A stretch of 6,361 nucleotides of DNA from Bacillota bacterium (GTDB taxonomy: Bacteria; Bacillota; Clostridia; Peptostreptococcales; Anaerovoracaceae). The stretch spans positions 1 to 6,361 of the forward strand of contig JAEELK010000171.1 in NCBI GenBank assembly GCA_016282655.1, read 5' to 3'. A program made the translations under genes and the position numbers. The notes under the pieces are model-generated. The model had not been told where the DNA came from. It did not search any database and saw only the letters and a program-made list of their open reading frames with translations. Below are positions 1 through 6,217 of the stretch, piece after piece. The first letter of the stretch is position 1. Every line of letters begins with the position of its first letter.

Positions 1-1
1 C

Positions 2-727
2 ATCGGCGCCATCGAGAAGGCCATGGAGGACGCCATCCCCGGCTACGCCGTCCGCCGCGGCTTCACCGCCGACATCGTCATCAACCACATCGCCCGCCGG
101 GACGGCGAAGTGATCGACAACTTCGGCCAGGCCATCCAGCGGGCCATCGACAACGGCGTAAGCTACCTGCTGGTGCAGCCCACCCACCTGATGGACGGCT
201 TCGAGTACAACGACGTCAAGAACGAGCTGGCGCAGTACGCGGACAAGTTCGAGGCCGTGGCGCTGGGCGATCCCATCCTGACTTCCGACGAGGATTACGA
301 CATCGTCATCGAGGCCATCACCGAGGCCACCGCGAAGTATGACGACGGCAAGACCGCCATCTGCTTCATGGGCCACGGCACCGAGGCGGATTCCAACGGC
401 GTCTACGCGAAGATGCAGCAGATCCTGACGGACAAGGGCTGCGCGAATTACTTCATCGGCACGGTCGAAGCCACGCCTTCCGTGGATGACGTGCTGGCGA
501 TGGTGCAGGCCGGCAGCTATGAGCGCGTCGTGCTGCGTCCGCTGATGATCGTCGCGGGCGACCACGCCAACAACGACATGGCCGGAGACGAGGAAGACAG
601 CTGGAAGAGCATCTTCGAAGCCGCCGGTTATCAGGTGGAATGCGTGCTGGAAGGCCTGGGCAGCGTCCCTGCCGTACAGGCGCTCTTCGTACAGCACGCG
701 CAGGCGGCCATCGACAGCCTGAAATAA
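2..727 (+). CDS. cbiK: Sirohydrochlorin cobaltochelatase CbiK (5'-truncated by window edge)
   Basis: CbiK inserts Co2+ into sirohydrochlorin (factor II), the committed step of anaerobic cobalamin synthesis. The reading frame is open from base 2, and the residues before the ATG at 23 (IGAIEKA) already match the family, so that ATG is internal. About 241 residues are visible. Salmonella CbiK has about 264, so some 20-25 N-terminal residues are missing, more if there is a signal peptide. Numbering from the internal Met, the visible hallmarks are VQPTHLMDGFEY (51-62), FMGHGT (115-120) and VAGDHANNDMAGDEEDSW (177-194). Glu61, His118 and His181 lie at the spacing expected for the Glu/His/His metal-binding residues known from Salmonella CbiK (E89, H145, H207). 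The stop is TAA at 725-727. Whether this is the cytoplasmic or an exported form cannot be judged without the N-terminus. The family call is secure. Confidence 0.95.
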   Translation: MGAIEKAMEDAIPGYAVRRGFTADIVINHIARRDGEVIDNFGQAIQRAIDNGVSYLLVQPTHLMDGFEYNDVKNELAQYADKFEAVALGDPILTSDEDYDIVIEAITEATAKYDDGKTAICFMGHGTEADSNGVYAKMQQILTDKGCANYFIGTVEATPSVDDVLAMVQAGSYERVVLRPLMIVAGDHANNDMAGDEEDSWKSIFEAAGYQVECVLEGLGSVPAVQALFVQHAQAAIDSLK

Positions 728-757
728 GACGGGATCCCCGGATCCTGCAGAGAAAGA

Positions 758-790
758 GGGAGCGGGGCGCCACGGCGGCACCCCGCTCCC
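758..790 (+). terminator. GC-rich hairpin between cbiK and the lipoprotein gene (terminator-like, no T-run)
   Basis: Two 14-base arms (758-771 gggagcggggcgcc and 777-790 ggcaccccgctccc) pair with a single C/A mismatch around a 5-base loop (acggc). This is a very stable stem starting 31 bases after the cbiK stop. The following bases (ggcatagagg) contain no T-tract on this strand. The complement of the purine-rich 750-757 stretch gives only a poor pyrimidine run on the other strand. It is therefore not a canonical intrinsic terminator. It could cause partial termination, stabilise the cbiK mRNA 3' end, or set differential expression of cbiK and the transporter genes. Its 3' arm ends only 20 bases before the next start codon, next to that gene's ribosome binding site. 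Confidence 0.5.
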
Positions 791-795
791 GGCAT

Positions 796-804
796 AGAGG
801 AAAG
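796..804 (+). promoter_or_regulatory. Ribosome binding site of the two-domain lipoprotein gene
   Basis: The run agaggaaag ends 5 bases before the ATG at 810. It supports that start, which is followed directly by a basic stretch and a hydrophobic signal segment. The 3' arm of the 758-790 hairpin ends 5 bases upstream, so the site is left single-stranded. Confidence 0.6.
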
Positions 805-809
805 AACGA

Positions 810-1760
810 ATGAAGGCATCGAATCAGAGATGGAAGCGTTTTCTGGCGCTGCTCCTCACGGCCGCGCTGCTGCTCCTCGCGGCGGCCGGCTGCGGCGCCG
901 CGAAGCAGGAAAGCCAGGCGGCGCCGGAGAGCGAAGCCGCCGCGGCGCAGCAGGAGGCGCAGAGCCCGGTCGACACGAGCGGGGTCGCGGACGCGTCTCA
1001 GATGACCACCGTGGAAGAAGTGGTGGAGGAGGGCATGGTCCCGGTCCCGCCCTCGGAGATCGCGGACGGCGTCTACAGCGTGAAGGTGGACTGCAGCTCC
1101 TCCATGTTCAAGATCACGGACTGCGAGCTCACGGTCGCGGACGGCGCCATGACGGCGCTGCTGACCATGAGCGGCAGCTCCTATCTCTACGTCTATCCCG
1201 GCACGGCGGCGGAAGCGGCCGCGGCGGATCCGGCGGACTTCATCGCGGCGGGCGAGAGCGCAGCCGGCACGAACACCTTCCTGCTGCCGGTGGAGGCGCT
1301 GGACGCGGGGATCCCCTGCGCGGCCTTCAGCAAGAACAAGGAGCTCTGGTACGACCGTACGCTGCTCTTCCGCGCGGATTCCCTGCCGCTGGAAGCGTTT
1401 CAAAGCGGCCTGGTCACCGCGGAGAGCCTGGGTCTCGCGGACGGCAGCTATCTGGTGGACGTTGCGCTGACGGGCGGTTCCGGCAGGGCGAGCGTGCAGT
1501 CTCCGGCGACGCTGAGCGTGAAGGACGGGCACGCCGTGGCGGAGATCGTCTGGAGCAGCCCGAACTATGACGCGATGCAGGCGAACGGCAGCTCCTACGC
1601 GCCGGTCAACACGGAGGGCGATTCGACCTTCCTGCTGGACGTTCCCGCCTTCGACCGCCCGCTTGCGGTGCAGGCGGAGACGACGGCGATGAGCCAGCCG
1701 CACTGGATCGTTTACACGCTGCGCTTTGATTCGGCGAGCCTGGAGCGCGCGGCGTCGTGA
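810..1760 (+). CDS. Lipoprotein with two tandem related beta-rich domains, likely accessory to the adjacent ABC importer
   Basis: This 316-residue protein starts with a signal peptide: basic residues to R10, a Leu/Ala core and LAAAGC at 23-28. Cys28 is therefore the probable lipid-modified residue of an envelope-anchored lipoprotein. An Ala/Glu/Gln-rich linker (29-84) follows. Domains at about 85-192 and 209-311 look like diverged copies: each begins ADGxYxVxV, has a second strand L(T/S)V(A/K)DG, and later a TFLL(P/D)V segment ending in an aromatic-rich strand (WYDRTLLFRADSL versus WIVYTLRFDSASL). Domain 1 has Cys95, Cys105 and Cys170; domain 2 has none. The strand layout loosely recalls NEAT-type haem-binding domains, but no YxxxY haem motif is seen, so that is only a possibility. 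The stop overlaps the start of the binding-protein gene, which argues for a shared job, perhaps ligand capture or hand-over at the cell surface. No specific function is recognised. Confidence 0.8.
   Translation: MKASNQRWKRFLALLLTAALLLLAAAGCGAAKQESQAAPESEAAAAQQEAQSPVDTSGVADASQMTTVEEVVEEGMVPVPPSEIADGVYSVKVDCSSSMFKITDCELTVADGAMTALLTMSGSSYLYVYPGTAAEAAAADPADFIAAGESAAGTNTFLLPVEALDAGIPCAAFSKNKELWYDRTLLFRADSLPLEAFQSGLVTAESLGLADGSYLVDVALTGGSGRASVQSPATLSVKDGHAVAEIVWSSPNYDAMQANGSSYAPVNTEGDSTFLLDVPAFDRPLAVQAETTAMSQPHWIVYTLRFDSASLERAAS
1757..1760 (+). other. GTGA stop/start overlap coupling the two lipoprotein genes
   Basis: The GTG start of the binding protein (1757-1759) overlaps the TGA stop of the preceding lipoprotein (1758-1760). 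Only a weak ggag (1742-1745) lies upstream. Translation of the second gene therefore probably depends on ribosomes finishing the first. The GTG start is preferred because a complete lipoprotein signal peptide begins immediately after it. Confidence 0.7.
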
Positions 1761-2878
1761 GAAGGCTTTTCTGCGCGCTCACGGCGCTTCTTTTGCTGCT
1801 GCTCTGCGCCTGCGGCGCGGGCGGCGCGGGCGCGGCTGAAGGAACTTCCGCGTCCGAGGCGGAACTGCCGCTGCGCTACGCGGAGCAGTTTCAGATCACG
1901 ATGCTGGAAGACGGCGCCGCGCTGCTGGAGATCGCGGACGGACAGCGCTTTCTGGTCCTTCCGGAAGGCGCGGAGGCGCCGGAGGGCCAGGAGGCGGACG
2001 CGGTGCTGCGGCAGCCGGTGGCGGGGATCTATCTGGCCAGTTCCTCGGCCATGGACCTCTTCCACTGCATCGGCGCGGAGGAGTCGGTCTCGCTCTGCGC
2101 CACCAGGGAGAACGACTGGGCGCTGCCCGCGGTGCGGGAGCGCATGCGGAGCGGCGTGCTGCGCTATGCAGGCAAATACAGCGCGCCGGACTATGAGCTT
2201 CTCCTTTCGGAGAACACGGCGCTGGCCGTCGAGAACACCATGATCTATCACAGTCCGGAGACCAAGGAACAGCTGGAGCGGCTGGGGATCCCGGTGCTGG
2301 TGGAGCGCTCGAGCTACGAATCTCACCCGCTGGGGCGCCTGGAATGGATCAAGGTCTACGGCCTGCTCTGCGGCAGGCTCGCCGAAGCGGAGGCCTATTT
2401 CGACGCGCAGGCGGATCTGGTGGAGGCGATCTCCGCGGAGGAGGGCACGGGGCGGACGGTCGCGTTCTTCTACCTGAGCCCCAACGGCTACGTCAACGTG
2501 CGCAGCAGCGGCGATTACGTGCCGAAGATGATCGAGCTGGCCGGCGGGCGCTACGTGTTTTCGGATCTGCCGGACGACGGCGCGCGCTCCACGCTGAACA
2601 TGCAGATGGAGACCTTCTACGCGGGCGCGCGGGACGCGGACGTGCTGATCTACAACGCCACGGTGGACGGCGGCATGGAGACGCTGGAGCAGCTGCTCTC
2701 CAAGGGAGACTGGCTGGCGGACTTCAGGGCCGTGCAGGAAGGAAAGGTCTGGCGCACGGAACAGAACATGTTCCAGCAGACCTCCGGCATCCCGGGCATG
2801 ATCGAAGACCTGCACGCGGTCCTGGGCGGCGCGGCCGCGGACGGCGCCGCGCTGCATTACCTGCGTCCGCTGCGCTAG
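1757..2878 (+). CDS. ABC importer substrate-binding lipoprotein (FepB/BtuF-type, iron-chelate/cobalamin class)
   Basis: This 373-residue protein would bind a metal chelate, corrinoid or tetrapyrrole outside the membrane and deliver it to the permease encoded next. The signal peptide is a run of leucines ending LCAC (16-19), with Cys19 as the lipidation site. A short Gly/Ala linker leads to a beta-rich segment (about 40-85, containing FLVLPEG at 65-71). The alpha/beta helical-backbone fold of the Peripla_BP_2 family follows from about 90. Recognisable features are YAGKYSAPDYELLLS (137-151), TMIYHSPETKEQLERLGIPV (161-180), SYESHPLGRLEWIKVYG (186-202), and a C-terminal lobe ending in VWRTEQNMFQQ (331-341) and IEDLHAVLGG (349-358). 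The fold and transporter role are firm. The ligand is not: cobalt chelates, cobinamide/cobalamin, haem and ferric siderophores are all transported by this class. The cbi context favours cobalt or a corrinoid. Confidence 0.88.
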   Translation: MRRLFCALTALLLLLLCACGAGGAGAAEGTSASEAELPLRYAEQFQITMLEDGAALLEIADGQRFLVLPEGAEAPEGQEADAVLRQPVAGIYLASSSAMDLFHCIGAEESVSLCATRENDWALPAVRERMRSGVLRYAGKYSAPDYELLLSENTALAVENTMIYHSPETKEQLERLGIPVLVERSSYESHPLGRLEWIKVYGLLCGRLAEAEAYFDAQADLVEAISAEEGTGRTVAFFYLSPNGYVNVRSSGDYVPKMIELAGGRYVFSDLPDDGARSTLNMQMETFYAGARDADVLIYNATVDGGMETLEQLLSKGDWLADFRAVQEGKVWRTEQNMFQQTSGIPGMIEDLHAVLGGAAADGAALHYLRPLR

Positions 2879-2918
2879 GCGAACGCTGCGATGAGATCTG
2901 AGAAGAGACGAAACTGAG

Positions 2919-3935
2919 ATGGATCCAAGGAACAGGCGATATCTATTCGGCTTTTGTCTGCTGCTCTTCCTGCTGCTCCTGCTGAACGTCCTGAACCTGG
3001 CGATCGGCAGCGTGCGGCTCTCGCCGGGCGGCCTTCTGGCCGCGCTCGGGGGCATGGGCAGCATGGAGACCGGGGCGCGCATCCTTCTGCAGCTGCGGCT
3101 GCCCCGGATGATCTCCGCGGGCCTTCTGGGCGGCGCTCTGGCGGTGTCCGGCTTCCTGCTGCAGACCTTCTTCGCGAACCCCATCGCCGGGCCTTTCGTG
3201 CTGGGCATCTCCTCCGGCGCGAAGCTGATCGTGGCCCTGAGCATGATCTTCGCGCTCAGCCGGGGCGTGCTGCTCGGCTCGCTCGCCATGATCCTCGCGG
3301 CCTTCTTCGGCTCCCTCATCGCCATGGGACTGATCCTGCTCATCTCCACGCGGGTGAAGCAGATGTCCCTGCTCGTGGTCTGCGGCGTGATGATCGGCTA
3401 CATCTGCAACGCCGTCACGGAGCTCGTGGTGACCTTCGCGGACGACGCCAACATCGTCAACCTGCACAACTGGTCCATGGGCAGCTTCTCCGGCATCGGC
3501 TGGAGCAGCGTGCGCGTGATCGCCGTCGTCACCTTTCTTGCGGTCCTCCTGAGCTTCCTGCTCTCCAAGCCCATGGGCGCCTATCAGATGGGGGAGGGCT
3601 ACGCGCAGAGCATGGGCGTGGACCTGAAGCGCTTCCGCCTCGCGCTGATCCTGCTCTCCAGCATCCTCTCCGCCTGCGTCACGGCCTTCGCGGGGCCCAT
3701 CTCCTTCGTGGGGATCGCGGTGCCGCATCTGATGAAGAGCCTCTTCCGCACGGCGAAGCCCATCCTGATGGTGCCGGCCTGCTTCCTCGGCGGGGCGGTC
3801 TTCTGCCTCTTCTGCGATCTGCTCGCGCGCACGCTCTTCGCGCCCACGGAGGTCAGCATCAGCTCCGTGACGGCGGTCTTCGGCGCGCCGGTGGTCATCT
3901 GGATGCTCCTGCAGCGCAAGGGAAGGAGGGGATGA
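2919..3935 (+). CDS. ABC importer permease, FecCD/BtuC family
   Basis: This 338-residue, very hydrophobic protein has a length typical of BtuC/FecD/FhuB-half permeases, which usually have about ten membrane helices and act as homodimers. The first helix is at about 8-30. The family block LRLPRMISAGLLGGALAVSG (59-78) continues through LQTFFANPIAGPFVLGISSG (81-100). Further conserved parts are NWSMGSF (184-190), the G/A-rich coupling region around GEGYAQSMGVDLKRFR (225-240) that contacts the ATPase, FAGPISFVGIAVPHLMKSLF (257-276), and the C-terminal TAVFGAPVVIWMLLQRKG (318-335). The start is ATG at 2919 with only a weak purine-rich ribosome site (agaagag, 2901-2907). It lies 40 bases after the binding-protein stop, and the gene ends one base before the ATPase gene. 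Substrate cannot be read from the permease; it should follow that of the binding protein. Confidence 0.93.
   Translation: MDPRNRRYLFGFCLLLFLLLLLNVLNLAIGSVRLSPGGLLAALGGMGSMETGARILLQLRLPRMISAGLLGGALAVSGFLLQTFFANPIAGPFVLGISSGAKLIVALSMIFALSRGVLLGSLAMILAAFFGSLIAMGLILLISTRVKQMSLLVVCGVMIGYICNAVTELVVTFADDANIVNLHNWSMGSFSGIGWSSVRVIAVVTFLAVLLSFLLSKPMGAYQMGEGYAQSMGVDLKRFRLALILLSSILSACVTAFAGPISFVGIAVPHLMKSLFRTAKPILMVPACFLGGAVFCLFCDLLARTLFAPTEVSISSVTAVFGAPVVIWMLLQRKGRRG
3923..3929 (+). promoter_or_regulatory. Strong ribosome binding site for the ABC ATPase gene
   Basis: A full AAGGAGG sits inside the last codons of the permease gene, 7 bases before the ATG at 3937. It fixes the ATPase start and indicates efficient, independent initiation despite the one-base gap to the permease stop (3933-3935). 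Confidence 0.75.
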
Positions 3936-3936
3936 G

Positions 3937-4998
3937 ATGCGGGAACTGATCTTTTCCGCCGAAGCCCTGACGACGGGCTACGGCAGCCATGCCGTGCTGC
4001 GCGAGGTGAGCTTCCATCTGCGGCCCGGCGAGATCCTCTGCCTGATCGGGCCGAACGGCGCCGGCAAATCCACGCTGCTCAAGACCTTCGCCAGGCAGCT
4101 CGCGCCGCTCGCGGGCACGGTCTTCCTGGCGGAGCAGCCGCTGGACGCGATGAGCGAGAACGAGCTCGCGAAACGCCTTGCCATCGTCAGCACCGAGCGG
4201 GTGCGCGGCGAGCTCATGCGCTGCGAGGACGTGGTGGCCATGGGGCGCTATCCCTACACCGGGCGGCTCGGCCTGCTCTCGGAGGAAGACCGGGCGAAGG
4301 TGGCGGAGGCCATGGAGCTGGTCGAGATGACGGAGCTGAAGGAGAAGCCCTTTGAGGAGCTGAGCGACGGGCAGCGCCAGCGGGTCCTGCTGGCGCGGGC
4401 CATCTGCCAGGAACCGGAGGTCCTGCTCCTGGATGAGCCGACCACCTTCCTCGACGTGCGCTATCAGCTGGAGTTCCTCACGGCGCTGCGGCGGCTGGTG
4501 CGGGAGCGCGGCGTGGCCGTCATCCTCTCCCTGCATGAGCTGGAGCTCGCGCGGCGGGTCTCCGACACGCTCGTCTGCGTCCGGGAGGGCCGGGTCGACC
4601 GGACGGGCGCGCCGGCGGAGATCCTGACGGACGCGTACATCGAAACGCTCTACGGCATGGAGCCGGGGAGCTACGGGGCGTTCTTCGGCGGGGGGCCGCA
4701 GGCCGCTCCCGAGAGCGCTGCGCCGGCCGAAAGCGCGCGCGGCGCGGCGGAGGGCTTTTTCCAGAACCGGGCCTGCCCGCATTTTCCCTGCCACAGCGGC
4801 GTGCCGGAGGAGGACTTCAACTGCCTCTTCTGCTACTGCCCGCTCTACGCGCTGGGAGAAGGCTGCGGCGGGGCCTGCCGCTATACCGAAAAAGGCCTGA
4901 AGAGCTGCGCGGACTGCGCCTTCCCGCACCGGCGGGAGAACTATGAGAAGCTCCTCGTGCGCTACCCGGAGCTGGCGGCGCTGGCGGGGAAGAAATAG
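3937..4998 (+). CDS. ABC importer ATPase (FecE/BtuD-type) fused to a C-terminal cysteine-rich small domain
   Basis: Residues 1 to about 250 are a complete nucleotide-binding subunit. Walker A is GPNGAGKST (38-46), the signature LSDGQ (142-146), Walker B VLLLDEP (162-168), the D-loop FLD (171-173) and the H-loop His200 in LSLHELELA. It would power the FecCD-type permease encoded one base upstream. The protein is 353 residues, about 90-100 longer than usual for this family. After an Ala/Pro/Glu linker (about 254-273) comes a cysteine-rich module at about 274-344. It has nine cysteines (280, 285, 296, 299, 301, 310, 314, 324, 327) plus His282, His286 and His331, including CPHFPCHSG, NCLFCYCPLYALG and CADCAFPHRRENY. 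This matches my memory of the cysteine-rich small domain (Pfam PF04071), a putative metal-binding module often found near cobalamin genes. A role in metal binding or sensing at the cytoplasmic face is inference. Confidence 0.92.
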   Translation: MRELIFSAEALTTGYGSHAVLREVSFHLRPGEILCLIGPNGAGKSTLLKTFARQLAPLAGTVFLAEQPLDAMSENELAKRLAIVSTERVRGELMRCEDVVAMGRYPYTGRLGLLSEEDRAKVAEAMELVEMTELKEKPFEELSDGQRQRVLLARAICQEPEVLLLDEPTTFLDVRYQLEFLTALRRLVRERGVAVILSLHELELARRVSDTLVCVREGRVDRTGAPAEILTDAYIETLYGMEPGSYGAFFGGGPQAAPESAAPAESARGAAEGFFQNRACPHFPCHSGVPEEDFNCLFCYCPLYALGEGCGGACRYTEKGLKSCADCAFPHRRENYEKLLVRYPELAALAGKK

Positions 4999-5001
4999 GA
5001 A

Positions 5002-5008
5002 AAAGGAG
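5002..5008 (+). promoter_or_regulatory. Ribosome binding site of cbiD
   Basis: AAAGGAG lies 8 bases before the ATG at 5017, in the 18-base gap after the ATPase stop (TAG, 4996-4998). It supports the chosen start. The next residues run straight into the conserved LRCGYTTGSCA block of CbiD. Confidence 0.7.
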
Positions 5009-5016
5009 CGGCAGGG

Positions 5017-6174
5017 ATGGCGTTCGAGCATTACATCCGGAGCGGCGCGAAGCTGCTGCGCTGCGGTTATACGACGGGGAGCTGCGCGGCGCTGGCGGCC
5101 GCGGGCGCCGCGCGCTGTCTGCTCTCCGGCGAACGCCCGGAGCGCGTCTCGCTGACGACGCCGAAGGGCTGGACGGTGGAGGTGCCGCTCGAGGACTGGG
5201 AGATCTCCACGGACGAGGTCCGCTGCGCGGTCCGCAAGGACGCCGGCGACGACCCGGACGTGACGGACGGCGGCCTGGTCCGCGCCGCGGCGCGCAGGAG
5301 CGCGCGCGGCATCGCGATCGAGGGCGGCGAAGGCGTGGGGCGCGTCACGAAGCCCGGGCTGGACCGCGCGCCGGGCGAAGCGGCCATCAACTCGGTGCCG
5401 CTGCAGATGATCGCGGCGGCGCTGGAGGAGGTCTGCGCCGATTGCGGCTACGCCGGCGGGCTCTCCGTCACGATCTCCGTGCCGGGCGGGGAAGCGCTCG
5501 CGGAGAAGACCTTCAATCCGCAGCTCGGCATCGAGGGGGGCATCTCCATCCTGGGGACCTCCGGCATCGTGGAGCCCATGAGCGAGCGCGCGCTGATCGA
5601 CACCATCGAGCTGGAGCTCCGGCAGGCGGCGGCCGGCGGCGCGAAGCGCCTGATCCTGACCCCGGGCAACTACGGCCTGGACTATCTTGCGGCGGAAGGG
5701 CTGGACCGGCTTGGCGCTCCCGTGGTCCGCTGCTCCAACTTCATCGGGGAGGCTCTGGACGCGGCCGCCGCGGAGGGCTTTGCGGAGCTCCTCCTCGTGG
5801 GGCACGCCGGCAAACTGGTGAAGCTGGCGGGCGGCATCATGAACACCCACTCCCGGCAGGCGGACTGCCGCGCGGAGCTCTTTACGGCGCACGCCGCGCT
5901 CTGCGGCGCGGACGCTTCGCTCTGCCGCGGCCTGATGAACGCCGTCACCTCGGACGCCTGCCTGGCGCTTTTGGACGCCGCGGGCCTGCGCGCCCCGGTG
6001 CTGGAGAGCCTGCTCGCGGAGATCCAGCGGCATCTGGACCGCCGCGCGGGAGAGGGCCTGCGCTGCGGGGCCATCCTCTTTTCCAACGCTGCCGGGACGC
6101 TGGGACGGACGGAAGGGGCGGCGCGGCTGCTGGAGCGATGGAGCGCGGCGCAGGCGCAGGACGAAGCGCGATAA
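5017..6174 (+). CDS. cbiD: Cobalt-precorrin-5B (C1)-methyltransferase CbiD
   Basis: CbiD transfers a methyl group from S-adenosylmethionine to C1 of cobalt-precorrin-5B, giving cobalt-precorrin-6A in the anaerobic corrin pathway. The protein is 385 residues, the normal size. It shows the family's signature N-terminus LLRCGYTTGSCAALAAAGAA (13-32), DAGDDPDVTDG (75-85), PGEAAINSVPLQMI (119-132), TFNPQLGIEGGISILGTSGI (165-184) followed by VEPMSERALIDTI (185-197), LTPGNYGLDY (214-223), SNFIGEALD (240-248), and VGHAGKLVKLAGGIMNTHSR (261-280). No expected block is missing. It follows the ATPase gene by 18 bases and precedes the cbiL-like gene by 43, consistent with co-transcription. CbiD is unrelated in fold to the other corrin methyltransferases, which makes the identification distinctive. 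Confidence 0.97.
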   Translation: MAFEHYIRSGAKLLRCGYTTGSCAALAAAGAARCLLSGERPERVSLTTPKGWTVEVPLEDWEISTDEVRCAVRKDAGDDPDVTDGGLVRAAARRSARGIAIEGGEGVGRVTKPGLDRAPGEAAINSVPLQMIAAALEEVCADCGYAGGLSVTISVPGGEALAEKTFNPQLGIEGGISILGTSGIVEPMSERALIDTIELELRQAAAGGAKRLILTPGNYGLDYLAAEGLDRLGAPVVRCSNFIGEALDAAAAEGFAELLLVGHAGKLVKLAGGIMNTHSRQADCRAELFTAHAALCGADASLCRGLMNAVTSDACLALLDAAGLRAPVLESLLAEIQRHLDRRAGEGLRCGAILFSNAAGTLGRTEGAARLLERWSAAQAQDEAR

Positions 6175-6217
6175 GAGGAACGCGGCGGACAGCCGGCGGG
6201 AACGAGGGCAGAGAGTT

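Noticed and set aside
23..25. ATG at 23 as the true start of cbiK
   Set aside because: The frame is open and family-like upstream of it to base 2, and the resulting protein would lack the conserved N-terminal strand of CbiK; the true start is outside the window.
453..1703. A 416-codon open frame on the - strand across cbiK and the lipoprotein gene
   Set aside because: Arg-rich low-complexity translation that runs through the cbiK/lipoprotein gap and hairpin; no support for coding.
1712..3349. A 545-codon open frame on the - strand opposite the binding protein and permease genes
   Set aside because: Same artefact. It crosses gene boundaries of the + strand operon, has biased Arg/Ala/His composition and no ribosome site or family motif.
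4756..4968. Cysteine-rich region as a separate gene with its own start
   Set aside because: No ATG or GTG with a ribosome site precedes it in frame near 4700-4760, and the ATPase frame runs through without a stop, so a fusion is the simpler reading.
3895..6033. A 712-codon open frame on the - strand opposite the ATPase and cbiD genes
   Set aside because: It is a composition artefact of GC-rich DNA: the product is Arg/Ala/His/Gln-rich low-complexity sequence with no recognisable motif, and the opposite strand encodes two clearly recognised proteins.
6175..6217. Possible terminator between cbiD and the cbiL-like gene
   Set aside because: The 43-base gap contains only short GC-rich complementarity and no T-run, and a ribosome site for the next gene occupies its end.
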